64,000 nt of DNA from Alphaproteobacteria bacterium (GTDB taxonomy: Bacteria; Pseudomonadota; Alphaproteobacteria; Caulobacterales; Parvularculaceae): contig JAUIEG010000001.1 in assembly GCA_030428745.1 (NCBI GenBank), forward strand, positions 1 through 64,000. The letters are read 5' to 3'. Under the pieces are notes generated by a model. The model was not told the origin of the DNA and did no database searches. It was given only the letters and a program-made list of their open reading frames with translations. This document shows, in pieces, positions 1 to 8,672 of this stretch. The position numbers and the translations under genes were made by a program. Positions within the stretch are counted from its first letter, which is position 1. Each line of letters opens with the position of its first letter.

Positions 1-882
1 GCGAAGTTCAACACAAAAGCCCACCCCATGGACACGCTCAGAACCGCCGTGTCTTTTCTCGGTCAGGAAGATGAAACGACCGAGGATTCCTCACCCGGAG
101 GGCTGATGGAAAAGTCCGTCCGCATGTATGCGCGCATTCCGGAAATCGTCGCGGCGGATTTCCGTTTGCGCAACGGCAACGAGCCAATTGCGCCGACAAA
201 GGACCTCGCCTTTTCCGAGAACTTCTTTCACATGTGCTTCGGCAAGGTTCCGGCGCCGGAAATCATCAAATGTTTCGATATTTCGATGACGCTTTACGCC
301 GAACACTCCTTCAACGCTTCGACCTTTACCGCGCGGACGATCGCTTCGTCGACATCGGACATCTATTCCGCCGTCACCGGCGCCATCGGCTCGCTCAAGG
401 GCCCGCTTCATGGCGGCGCCAATGAAGCGGTGATGCACATGCTGAAAGAGGTGGGCTCGCCCGGCGAAGCGAAAGCCTGGATGCTCGACGCGCTGGCGAC
501 GAAGAAAAAGATCATGGGCTTCGGTCACCGGGTTTACCGCTCCGGCGACAGCCGCGTGCCCACCATGACCGACGCTTACAAGAAAATGGTCGATGTCATC
601 GGCAGTGATGAAGCAAAAAACTATTGGGAGATGAGCCGCATTCTCGACGAGACCATGGTGGCGGAGAAGGGGATCTATCCCAATCTCGATTTCCCGGCGG
701 GCCCGGCCTATTATCTGATGGGCTTCGAAATCCCGATGTTCACGCCGATCTTCGTCATAAGCCGCATCACGGGCTGGACCGCGCATGTCATAGAGCAGTT
801 AGCCAACAACAAGCTCATAAGGCCACTCTCAAATTATGTAGGCAAAGGTGAACGCCAGGCGCTCCCGCTGTTAAAGCGATAG
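1..882 (+). CDS. prpC: 2-methylcitrate synthase / citrate synthase family, 5'-truncated by window edge
   Basis: Condenses propionyl-CoA (or acetyl-CoA) with oxaloacetate in the cytoplasm; the methylcitrate cycle is the likely pathway. The frame is open from base 1 (A-K-F-N-T-K-A-H-P-M-D), so the visible ATG at 28 is internal and the N-terminus lies outside the window. Seen motifs are GPLHGGANEAV and GFGHRVYRSGDSR, the active-site histidine loops of the family, and the C-terminal NKLIRP. Choice of methylcitrate over citrate synthase rests on overall similarity to PrpC. The last ~85 bases are visibly less GC-rich than the rest. Confidence 0.9.
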   Translation, partial: AKFNTKAHPMDTLRTAVSFLGQEDETTEDSSPGGLMEKSVRMYARIPEIVAADFRLRNGNEPIAPTKDLAFSENFFHMCFGKVPAPEIIKCFDISMTLYAEHSFNASTFTARTIASSTSDIYSAVTGAIGSLKGPLHGGANEAVMHMLKEVGSPGEAKAWMLDALATKKKIMGFGHRVYRSGDSRVPTMTDAYKKMVDVIGSDEAKNYWEMSRILDETMVAEKGIYPNLDFPAGPAYYLMGFEIPMFTPIFVISRITGWTAHVIEQLANNKLIRPLSNYVGKGERQALPLLKR

Positions 883-1024
883 CCATTGTGTGGTCCCGGT
901 AGATGGTTTCTCAAATGATCGTTTGCAAGAAAATGCCCTCGCATAAGTTGGCGAACGCAATGGCGCCGATGCCGTTGTCACGGCTGACTTGACGCAAGCG
1001 TGTTCAAGAAAGGCGAGCAAAGCA

Positions 1025-2230
1025 ATGAATGAAAATCACGATGTTTTTGTTGTGGAAGCGACGCGAACGCCAATCGGCCGATTTGGAGGGACATTGAAGA
1101 ATACGCCATTGCGCATGCTTGGCGAGACAGTTGTCAAATCCCTGTTTGACCGTGCGCGTATCGACCCAGCAAGCGTGCAGTCCATCGCTGTGGGCAACGT
1201 CCTTAGAACAGAAGCAAGTGACGCCTATATTTCTCGTATAATTGGGGCAAGCGCAGGTATGGCGGCGGAGTCGCAAGCTGTGACGTTAAACAGATTATGC
1301 GGTTCCGGCCTGGAAGCGGTTCTTTACGTCGCAAATCAAATTCATCTTGGTGAAATCGGTATTGGTGTCGCCGCGGGCGCAGAATCCATGAGCCGTGCGA
1401 CGTATTCGAGCGCCGCGCCGCGTTTCGGAATGAAGATGGGTGCGCTTGCTTTTGAAGACGATATGTTGACCGCGCTTACGGATCCTTTCGGCGCCGGCCA
1501 TATGGGCGTTACCGCAGAAAACGTAGCGAAAAAGTACGGCGTAAGCCGCGAAGCCCAGGACGCATTTGCGTTGGAGAGCCACAAAAGGGCCATTCAGGCG
1601 ATTAGCGAAGGGCGGTTTCGGGAGCAGATCACGCCGGTAGAGGTTGCTGCCGGAAAAACCGTGACCTTATTTGAAGCTGATGAGCATCCGCGCGCAGACG
1701 TCTCTCTAGAAGATCTTTCATCCTTAAAGCCGGCCTTTGTGAGGGATGGCGGCGTTGTCACTGCTGGTAACGCGTCTGGTCTGAATGACGGCGCCGGGGC
1801 GCTGCTGTTGGCCTCAGGCGACTATGTTTGCTCGAACAATCTCAAGTCCATTGCGCGTCTTGTCGCTTATGCGCGCTGCGGAGTTGATCCGTCTACAATG
1901 GGTGAAGGCCCGATACCAGCTGTTCGCCTCGCCCTCAAAAGAGCGAATTTGTCTGTTGAGGATCTCGATGTCATCGAATCCAATGAGGCTTTCGCGGCGC
2001 AGGCTATCGCCGTTGCGCAGATGCTCGGTTTGCCCGAGGCGAAAACCAATCCAAATGGCGGCGCTATCGCACTAGGCCACCCAATCGGCGCCACTGGCGC
2101 CATCCTTACCACAAAATGTTTGTTTGAGCTCAGGCGAGTCGGGGGGCGCTTTGGTCTCGTCACATTGTGTATCGGCGGCGGGCAGGGAATTGCAGCGATT
2201 TTCCAGAACGTAACAGGAGCGGCGGCATGA
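1025..2230 (+). CDS. acetyl-CoA C-acetyltransferase (thiolase)
   Basis: Thiolase for thiolytic cleavage or condensation of acyl-CoA in the cytoplasm. It shows the N-terminal EATRTPIGRFGG, the nucleophilic cysteine in LNRLCGSGLEAV (about residue 92), the histidine loop GGAIALGHPIGATGA and the C-terminal CIGGGQG, so all catalytic residues are present; about 401 aa is the usual family length. I start at ATG 1025, preceded by an AAGG-type ribosome site, rather than the in-frame alternative at 989. It is followed 79 bp later by a flavoprotein reductase and then a TetR gene, possibly one small catabolic locus. Substrate length cannot be read from sequence. Confidence 0.93.
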   Translation: MNENHDVFVVEATRTPIGRFGGTLKNTPLRMLGETVVKSLFDRARIDPASVQSIAVGNVLRTEASDAYISRIIGASAGMAAESQAVTLNRLCGSGLEAVLYVANQIHLGEIGIGVAAGAESMSRATYSSAAPRFGMKMGALAFEDDMLTALTDPFGAGHMGVTAENVAKKYGVSREAQDAFALESHKRAIQAISEGRFREQITPVEVAAGKTVTLFEADEHPRADVSLEDLSSLKPAFVRDGGVVTAGNASGLNDGAGALLLASGDYVCSNNLKSIARLVAYARCGVDPSTMGEGPIPAVRLALKRANLSVEDLDVIESNEAFAAQAIAVAQMLGLPEAKTNPNGGAIALGHPIGATGAILTTKCLFELRRVGGRFGLVTLCIGGGQGIAAIFQNVTGAAA

Positions 2231-2309
2231 GGAATTTTTACTGCCAATGCGACCTCGGTAGCCGTTACGTGAAAGGTGCAGCGGCGTGCAGACATATGAG
2301 GCATGAGAA

Positions 2310-3530
2310 ATGAAAGAGCGCGCGCTAATTATTGGTGCGGGACAAGCGGGACTGCAATGCGCGGCGTCGTTGCGGCAGTCGGCATATGACGGCGATATTG
2401 TAATGATCGGCGCTGAAGACCACCTCCCTTACCAGCGTCCACCATTATCGAAAGCTTTTTTAAAAGGGGAGCTTGCTACGGAGCGGCTCTATCTGCGTCC
2501 TCAAGCTTTTTATGAAAAGCAGCGAATCGAATTGCGGCTTGGCGAGCCCATTCGCTCGATTGATCGGCGCACCCAGCGCGTGGCGACTGACCGGGACAAT
2601 CAGTTGGCGTATGACAAGCTGTTGATCGCGACTGGAGCCCCTCCGAGACGGCTTTTGGCGCCGGGATCTGATTTGCGGGGCATATACTATCTACGCACGC
2701 TGAACGATTCTAACGAATTGCGCGCGATTTTGACGACGCCCGGGCGGGTGGTGATCATTGGCGCCGGTTATATCGGTCTTGAGGTGGCGGCCGTTGCTCG
2801 CGCCTCTGGACGTGATGTGATGGTGGTGGAATTGGCGGAACGGGTCTTGGCGCGTGTGGCGAGCCCGCCTATTTCCGCGTTTTATCAGAAGCTTCACGAA
2901 GATGCAGGCGTCAAATTACGCCTTGGCGCCAAGTTTGAGCGTTTCCTCGGTGACAATGGAGCGGTTGCCGGTGTCGAGCTATCGGATGGCGAGGTCATTG
3001 ACGCGACGGCAATCGTCGTGGGCATCGGCGCGGAGCCAGCTAGCGCGTTGGCCGTCGAAGCGGGGCTTGATGTTGCCGGCGGCATCGTCGTTGATGATCA
3101 CGCACGCACATCTGATGAGAGCATTTGGGCCGCCGGCGACTGCACTATTTTCCCCTCGGCTCGCTACGAACGATCGATGCGGCTTGAATCCGTGCCCAAC
3201 GCCATGGAGCAGGCGAAAGTCGCAGCAGTGAATATGGCGGGCGGTGATGAAGCATATGATCCATTGCCGTGGTTCTGGTCTGATCAATATGATGCAAAGC
3301 TGCAGACGGTTGGGCTTAGTGCTGGCTATGACGCGTATGTTGTTCGGAAAAATCCTGCCTCGCACTCTCTTGCGGTTTGGTATTTCAAGGACAAGATCTT
3401 GTTAGCGGTCGACGCTGTCAATGACGCGGTCTCATTCACGGTTGGGAAGAAATTGATTCTTCAGAACGCCGCGCCAGATCAGAGTCTTATTGCGGACCCC
3501 AATACTGATCTGAAGGCGCTGTGCGGCTAG
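2310..3530 (+). CDS. FAD-dependent NAD(P)H:ferredoxin reductase-like oxidoreductase
   Basis: Flavoprotein of the ferredoxin/rubredoxin reductase family (rhodocoxin reductase, ThcD, type) that moves electrons from NAD(P)H to a small iron-sulfur partner. Two Rossmann motifs are visible: FAD-binding IIGAGQAGLQCA near residue 6 and NAD-binding IIGAGYIGLEVAA near residue 150. The second FAD contact ...SIWAAGDCTIF lies near residue 275, followed by the reductase C-terminal domain. The 406 aa length is typical. No ferredoxin or P450 gene lies next to it in the window, so the partner is unknown. Confidence 0.88.
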   Translation: MKERALIIGAGQAGLQCAASLRQSAYDGDIVMIGAEDHLPYQRPPLSKAFLKGELATERLYLRPQAFYEKQRIELRLGEPIRSIDRRTQRVATDRDNQLAYDKLLIATGAPPRRLLAPGSDLRGIYYLRTLNDSNELRAILTTPGRVVIIGAGYIGLEVAAVARASGRDVMVVELAERVLARVASPPISAFYQKLHEDAGVKLRLGAKFERFLGDNGAVAGVELSDGEVIDATAIVVGIGAEPASALAVEAGLDVAGGIVVDDHARTSDESIWAAGDCTIFPSARYERSMRLESVPNAMEQAKVAAVNMAGGDEAYDPLPWFWSDQYDAKLQTVGLSAGYDAYVVRKNPASHSLAVWYFKDKILLAVDAVNDAVSFTVGKKLILQNAAPDQSLIADPNTDLKALCG

Positions 3531-3742
3531 GTTTTGAAAACGAAAAAGGAAATCGCTCCTGCGTTAGCTGATCTATATGCCGAAGACAGAAAAAGACGCC
3601 TGATCCCGCTACAGCGATGATGATTGTTTGGTCTGCAGGGCTCGGATTATTAAAATAGACAACTCCTGACTTTTCAGTGGGCCGCGACAAGGTCTTCGAG
3701 TTGAAAGAAAAGATGAAGAAAGTTAGGGAGGGTCACGACAAC

Positions 3743-4318
3743 ATGGAAAATAGAAAAGAGGCGAACACGGGCGATCGCCGGCAGCAGTTGTTAGACGCGG
3801 CTGAGCGATGCTTTCTCAGGAGCGGTTTTCACGGTGCGCGTGTAGCTCAAATCGCTAAGGAGGCGAAAATGAGCCCCGGCCATATCTATCACTATTTCCA
3901 AAGCAAGGAGCAGATAGTTTCGGCCTTGATCCAGCAACATGTCGAAAAAAAACAGGCTGAGCTCAAAGCGATGGTGGGTATGGGCAGCGATCCCGTTGAA
4001 TCCCTAATCGAAGTCCTCACGGGACGGGCCTCGGAAAAGATGGAGCCATTCTGGTCAACCCTTATGCTGGAAATTGTAGCAGAAAGCACGCGTAGTCCCG
4101 AAGTCGCCGGAAGACTGCGCCAGCTTGCCGAAGACGGTCGCGAAATGTTAAGCGATATGCTTTCGGATGATGTAAGGGTAAATGACTTGAACGAGCGGCT
4201 TGAACTGCTGTTGGCGCTTGCTCAAGGGCTCGGCATGCGTAGTTTGGTTAGCAGCGATTGCAGCAGCGACAAAATACGTCCTCTGGTCAGAGAAATCGTG
4301 TTGACTCTGTTTAAATAA
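3743..4318 (+). CDS. TetR/AcrR family transcriptional regulator
   Basis: One-component repressor, about 191 aa. The N-terminal helix-turn-helix is clear: RRQQLLDAAERCF then GARVAQIAKEAKMSPGHIYHYF, the TetR signature. The C-terminal half is the variable ligand-binding domain. I chose ATG 3743, about 11 nt after a GGGAGGG stretch; ATG 3713 and GTG 3677 are in frame and possible. It lies downstream of the thiolase and reductase and probably regulates that locus, which is inference from position only. Confidence 0.85.
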   Translation: MENRKEANTGDRRQQLLDAAERCFLRSGFHGARVAQIAKEAKMSPGHIYHYFQSKEQIVSALIQQHVEKKQAELKAMVGMGSDPVESLIEVLTGRASEKMEPFWSTLMLEIVAESTRSPEVAGRLRQLAEDGREMLSDMLSDDVRVNDLNERLELLLALAQGLGMRSLVSSDCSSDKIRPLVREIVLTLFK

Positions 4319-4726
4319 AGTTTTTGTTTTGCTGGTGGGGATCCGCCTCCTTTCTTAAAGGTGCTGGAGTAATCCAGCTGAGTCCATTCAGCTTAGTATG
4401 GCCTTTTCCCTTAAACTGCTGACATCTGTTTTCTATTGCATATTCATGCGCTGCTATGAATTGACATACACACGGACTGACCGACTCTGGCCGGACTTGC
4501 GATATGGCTTGCTAACTCGCTACTTTATAAAGCGTGCTGTGGCCTTCGCCGCAGCCGCTCCAGCTCTGGCATCTTTTTGATGATCGGCTCGATAGTCCGA
4601 GCCGGGAACCCCAGAGCCTAGTAGATAGCATCGCCTGCCCACATCGCCTTCGCGATCCTCACCGGCGGCGTCAATACGTCGCTAAACGGTAGGTAGACCT
4701 TACTCCATTACGATCACACGCGATCA
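4319..4726. other. intergenic, no intact gene; minus-strand coding remnant at 4532-4689
   Basis: No supported gene in these 408 bases. Reading the minus strand from 4689 to 4532 gives protein-like sequence (...TPPVRIAKAMWAGDAIY, stop, ALGFPARTIEPIIKKMPEL...) interrupted by one TAG at about 4618-4620. This looks like a decayed fragment of a gene I do not recognise. Confidence 0.35.
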
Positions 4727-5173
4727 TCAGACGCCTCTTGAAATCATTGGTTCAGCGCCAGGATTTTCCACAAGTGCGATGGCGCGCCCAGACGCAATCA
4801 AGACTGCACTTTTGTTTTCGATCCGAGCCTCGGTTGTTATGCTGCACTCATCAATAAAAACAACTTTACCGCTAACAAGCAGATCTTGTATGTCGCTAAT
4901 GCCGTGCTGGTCCGTTTTCAAATTTATTGTTCTACAAATGCCGCCAGATTGTATTACGGCAGCGCAAGAGCATGCAATTTCGACAAGGGCCGCAATCAGT
5001 CCTGCGGCGCCAGGCTCGGCCATATCTGTCGAAAGGTGTGCGGAAAAAGCAATTCCGTCTCGTGACGTTTCCAAAGGCTTTAATCGAAGACCTCGCGCGA
5101 ACGGCGATTTTTCAAGATGCGCTCCTAATTCGATAATATTCCTATTGGTCAATTTTCTCCGCCCTATATTCAA
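4727..5173 (-). CDS. hotdog-fold (PaaI/YiiD-like) thioesterase family protein
   Basis: 148 aa, likely an acyl-CoA thioesterase-like hotdog protein. Supporting pattern: ...EPGAAGLIAALVEIACSC (central hotdog helix), then the beta-strand run TINLKTDQ, SGKVVFIDECSITTEARI and SAVLIASGRAIAL, as in PaaI/4HBT proteins. The catalytic Asp/Glu of PaaI is not obvious, so substrate and even activity are uncertain. It stands alone in a poorly coding region left of the element boundary. Confidence 0.6.
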   Translation of the reverse strand: MNIGRRKLTNRNIIELGAHLEKSPFARGLRLKPLETSRDGIAFSAHLSTDMAEPGAAGLIAALVEIACSCAAVIQSGGICRTINLKTDQHGISDIQDLLVSGKVVFIDECSITTEARIENKSAVLIASGRAIALVENPGAEPMISRGV

Positions 5174-5562
5174 CCCACGAATTCACGTTCACAGCATCCA
5201 TCGCGGAGCGAAAATCCTTCAAACGCCAAGAACCGCCTAATACTCCGCCTGATTTGCAGAAACTCGCGTTCTCCATACCGACCATACCGAAACAAGGCTA
5301 CAGCATTGTGCAAAAAGCTTGGCCGCTTTGATTTTCTCAGTGATCCGTCGCCGGTGACGTACCGATGTCTCACATAATGCCGCAAACTACGACAAACTAA
5401 ATCCGCGACGCCTTTTTCATTTAGTAAATGGATTTTGCGACAGAATTTATCTCGGCCCATTTCCGCATTAGTTCGATCTATAATCCCGGTTCCGCCACTC
5501 GTTAAATTGAGCAGCCCAGGAACATATTGTGTAGCGCTCCGAAAGTACAAGCGCCACACCAT
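5170..5562 (-). CDS. hypothetical ORF, possibly not real
   Basis: 130 aa reading frame that ends with an ATGA overlap on the thioesterase gene. The overlap is the only support. The protein is rich in Arg and Cys with no domain, motif or membrane segment I recognise, and the DNA here is less GC-rich than the real genes nearby. It may be a decayed gene or chance. Confidence 0.2.
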   Translation of the reverse strand: MVWRLYFRSATQYVPGLLNLTSGGTGIIDRTNAEMGRDKFCRKIHLLNEKGVADLVCRSLRHYVRHRYVTGDGSLRKSKRPSFLHNAVALFRYGRYGEREFLQIRRSIRRFLAFEGFSLRDGCCEREFVG

Positions 5563-6194
5563 TCCCGGTTTATGCTCTCCCCAATACTGCTCGGCGCATT
5601 AGAATTGCAAATGCAAGCGCATATCTGGATGCTACGATAGCTAGTATGTTACAATCACGAGCGAGCTGAAATCGCGGTCGCGATGAGGCATCATCGGCGT
5701 AGCAGTTCCTTGAACGCAACGGCTTTACGAACCCCGTCCCTAAACCTTCGAAAACCCAAAAAAGCGGGGTTTGCGGCGGAGCCTCGTCCGGCATCCGACC
5801 GCCGTCGCAGAACAATGCCTCCCCACCTACCTCGACACTGTAAATCCGACCTTTTAGGCACTTGTTGATTATGCCCTCAGGCTTTGTTCACAGCTGTACA
5901 GCATTATCCGAAGTTGGATTTAGCTGTTTGCCCTGTACTTACCTTGAAACTAGAAGCCGGCTGCATTCATGCGGGCGAGGTCACATGGCAAAAAAATGGA
6001 AGCCGCGAAACGGGGAGCATACCGAGCAACTCTCGCTGGTTCCGCTACGAATAACCTTAGCCCAGTCTTAGCCGATACTGTGGTTCTACATTTTCGGTTC
6101 GTAAAATTTTGGTACCCCCTCGGTACCCTGATAAAAACCAACATGGGAAGGCCCGAGGTGCAAAGCTCTAACTATCGATTTTTATTGGGGAATC
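5563..6194. other. intergenic stretch left of the attachment site
   Basis: About 630 bases without a supported gene. It holds two direct copies of the palindrome GGTACC at about 6111-6127, the kind of repeat often found beside integrase-associated tRNA sites, and otherwise nothing I can assign. Confidence 0.4.
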
Positions 6195-6239
6195 TGGCGC
6201 GAGTGACGGGACTTGAACCCGCGACCTCCGGCGTGACAG
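6195..6239 (-). other. tRNA-Asp 3'-half, element attachment site (att)
   Basis: On the minus strand this reads from a GTC anticodon loop (CTGTCAC) through the 3' anticodon stem, variable loop GGAGGTC, T arm GCGGG-TTCAAGT-CCCGT and acceptor strand to CCA (complement TGG at 6195-6197). The 5' half is missing: the bases beyond 6239 do not pair with the anticodon stem. This is the fragment left at one end when an element integrates into a tRNA 3' end. Its CCA points left, so the element lies to the right and the intact tRNA-Asp should be at the far end. Confidence 0.85.
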
Positions 6240-6367
6240 TGCAGAGTTAAGTAATTTGCGCGCGTTTGCCTGACTTTGCTGAACTTGGATAAATATCTGA
6301 AAATAAAGATATTATATTGATGACGCGGTCCGGGGGTAATGCTACAATCTGTCCCGATTTGAGCGAT

Positions 6368-6407
6368 CTTGCTTACCATACGCTTACCCAGCGACTGGGT
6401 AAGCAAG
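6368..6407. promoter_or_regulatory. nested inverted repeats upstream of integrase
   Basis: A perfect hairpin GCTTACCCA / GCGAC / TGGGTAAGC spans 6382-6404. An outer arm CTTGCTTACC (6368-6377) is the reverse complement of 6398-6407, so three arms share the TTACC core. Placed 31 bp before the integrase and about 130 bp from att, they are candidate arm-type integrase or excisionase binding sites, or an operator for int. Confidence 0.5.
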
Positions 6408-6434
6408 ACCGGAACGAACGAAAGCGAGCGGTGA

Positions 6435-7811
6435 ATGCCCCGGATCACCAAGAGCCTGATCGCCTCCTCCCAAACAAAAGCTGAGCGCTACTATGTCTGG
6501 GACGAAAAACCATGGGGGTTCGGTCTTTCGGTGTTCCCTAGCGGCCGGAAGAGCTTCGTCTTCCAATACCGGACGGCGGAAGGCCGCAGCCGGCGCGCCA
6601 CAATCGGAAAGGTTGAGTCTCTAACGCTGGATCAAGCGCGCCAGCGCGCGCAGGAAATGTCCGAATGCGTCCGCAAGGGCGGCGATCCTCTGGAGGAGAA
6701 GAAAGTCGCACAAGCGGAAATGTCGGTCGGAGACCTTTTCGACGCCTATCTCGCAAGCGAGGCGTTCAAGGAAAAGGCAAAGAGCACGCGCGAGACGGAC
6801 ACAGGCAGAATCGAGAACCACCTGCGCCCCCTGCTCGGCAAGAAGTTCGCCCGCATGCTGACTACGGAGCAGGTGAAGAAAGCGCGCCGGGAAATCATTT
6901 CAGGCAAGACCGCAAGGAATGTGAAAACCGGTTGGCGGGCCCGCTCCATCGTTCGCGGCGGCGAAGGAACCGCGCGGCAGTCCATGCGCATCCTGGCGGC
7001 AATCTATTCTTGGGCCGGAAAGGAAGGGCTGGTCGATAGGAATCCCGCCCGCGATGTAGACAAAGGCGGCGACGGCGAGCGCGATATCGTCATGCGCAAT
7101 GCTGAGGATTACCGGCGTCTGTTCGAAACCCTCGACACGATGGAGCGTGAAAGCCGCGTCAGGCCAGCCGTGGCTGACATATTCCGGCTCATCGCCCTCA
7201 CCGGCGCCCGGCGCAGCGAAATCACCGGACTTCTCTGGAGTGAGATCGACCTGCAGCGCGGCGTCATCATCAAATCCTCCGAGAGGCACAAGACCGGGAA
7301 GAAGACGGCGAAATCACGCATCATCGGGCTGCCTGAACTGGCGCGCGCAATTCTATCGCGCCAGCCAAGCGGCCCACCTGACGGGCCGGTCTTTCCGCCT
7401 ATGCGCAAAGACGCAGCGGGCCGCGTTTATCCAGTCTCCCGAAAAGGCGAGCCCGGATGCATCAATGTCACCAAAGACTGGCGAGCCGTGCGGACCGAAG
7501 CGAAACTCCCTGAAGGAATCGGACTTCATGGTTTGCGCCATTCCCTCGCAACTCATATGGCGATGCAGGGCGCTCAGGCCGCCGAGATCATGGCGGCGCT
7601 CGGTCACCGCAAACTCTCAACGTCGCAACGTTACATCCACTATGCAGAGGACGCTCGCGCAGCACTAGCGGAACGAGCCGTCGCTTTTATCCGCGACGCG
7701 ATGCCAACCGAGGGCCGTCAGCACAAAACTGAAGTGAAAGAAAGACCCGATGATGAACCTGTAGAGTATGAGGATGAACGCCATGCCATCTTACATTTCG
7801 CCGTTCGATGA
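6435..7811 (+). CDS. int: tyrosine recombinase / integrase (P4-like, DUF4102 N-terminus)
   Basis: Integrates and excises the element by site-specific recombination at tRNA-Asp. The N-terminal 90 residues are the arm-binding DUF4102-type domain (WGFGLSVFPSGRKSFVFQYR), then a core-binding domain to about residue 200 and the catalytic domain. Catalytic residues are visible: Arg259 (TGARRSEITGL), His365-x2-Arg368 (HGLRHSLATH), His391 (LGHRKLS) and Tyr400 (TSQRYIHY). At 458 aa it is full length and appears functional. It sits just inside the att fragment and its 3' end overlaps the next gene. Confidence 0.96.
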   Translation: MPRITKSLIASSQTKAERYYVWDEKPWGFGLSVFPSGRKSFVFQYRTAEGRSRRATIGKVESLTLDQARQRAQEMSECVRKGGDPLEEKKVAQAEMSVGDLFDAYLASEAFKEKAKSTRETDTGRIENHLRPLLGKKFARMLTTEQVKKARREIISGKTARNVKTGWRARSIVRGGEGTARQSMRILAAIYSWAGKEGLVDRNPARDVDKGGDGERDIVMRNAEDYRRLFETLDTMERESRVRPAVADIFRLIALTGARRSEITGLLWSEIDLQRGVIIKSSERHKTGKKTAKSRIIGLPELARAILSRQPSGPPDGPVFPPMRKDAAGRVYPVSRKGEPGCINVTKDWRAVRTEAKLPEGIGLHGLRHSLATHMAMQGAQAAEIMAALGHRKLSTSQRYIHYAEDARAALAERAVAFIRDAMPTEGRQHKTEVKERPDDEPVEYEDERHAILHFAVR

Positions 7812-8601
7812 ACGTTTCCTTAAACTCGGCCGGGCCGCAAGGCTTGCCGCCGAAAACCATGCCGGCCTCGAAAGCGCCGACATTATGGACATGCTGGCGC
7901 GCGCCGTCTTCTCCGGCGCGTTCGACCCCTCCCCCATCGATCTATTCGACAAGGCCGCGCGAGAGGCGCGCGACGCTGCTGAAAACTGGCTGCATGTGCC
8001 GATAGAGACGCCGCCCGCGGAAATGACACCCGCCCAACGGAAACTCTCGCCGAAACCGCAGCAATATTTCGGCGCAAACCGGATGACCATCGCCAGCGTC
8101 ATGGAATCCCTCGACGCGCTGCCCGGCGACGCCTCGCAATGGCATGCCTTGCTGCACGACATAACCAGACCAGAAGGTCAGGAAGAGGCGTTCGCGGCGC
8201 TCACCAAGATGCCTTTCGATCATTACCCGAAGGCCGGACGGCGCTATCTCAAAGAAATCTATGTGCCGCGTGATAAATTGCGCCGCTGGTTTACGCTGCG
8301 CCAAATCCCCCTACCGCCTTTTCTAGAGGAGGATGACTGCGCAAGACTGGTAGCGAACCTCGAAAAAGTAAGAGAGTTGGATTCTTTACAAAGCACGCGC
8401 GGCCGACCGCAAAAGGCCGCATGGAGCAACATCACTGAAGCGCTGCTGCAACTTCGAACAGAAAAGCCCAATCTTCCGAAAAAGCTGCTTGCCTATGAGG
8501 CATGGAAGCGCGCCGCTGAGGAGTTTGACGAATCCGATCTTCCAAGTGTTGCGACGATCCAGCGCAAAATCGGCGAAATTCTTCGGTCCAAAGGTCACTA
8601 G
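7783..8601 (+). CDS. hypothetical protein overlapping the integrase gene
   Basis: About 272 aa, unrecognised. Start ATG 7783 has a GAGG nearby and lies 29 nt inside the integrase 3' end; ATG 7768 is an in-frame alternative. The protein is mostly charged and helical, with no membrane segment. The C-terminal 60 residues (LLQLRTEKPNLPKKLLAYEAWKR..., SVATIQRKIGEILRS) look like a small DNA-binding module. Translational overlap suggests co-expression with int, so a recombination accessory or regulator is possible, but that is inference. Confidence 0.75.
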   Translation: MPSYISPFDERFLKLGRAARLAAENHAGLESADIMDMLARAVFSGAFDPSPIDLFDKAAREARDAAENWLHVPIETPPAEMTPAQRKLSPKPQQYFGANRMTIASVMESLDALPGDASQWHALLHDITRPEGQEEAFAALTKMPFDHYPKAGRRYLKEIYVPRDKLRRWFTLRQIPLPPFLEEDDCARLVANLEKVRELDSLQSTRGRPQKAAWSNITEALLQLRTEKPNLPKKLLAYEAWKRAAEEFDESDLPSVATIQRKIGEILRSKGH

Positions 8602-8672
8602 CGGAACCTTAACATCACCGGCAGACCTTTGCTTTGTTCATTAGCGCAAACGGCTCGGGTAAACCCCGTTGT

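Noticed and set aside
4398..4580. 60-aa frame downstream of the TetR gene
   Set aside because: No ribosome site, no motif, atypical composition.
6195..6239. Complete tRNA gene
   Set aside because: Only the 3' half is present; the 5' side of the anticodon stem and D arm are missing.
5969..6250. 93-aa plus-strand frame ending ...RVTGLEPATSGVT
   Set aside because: This peptide is the well-known artefact of translating the antisense of a tRNA 3' half.
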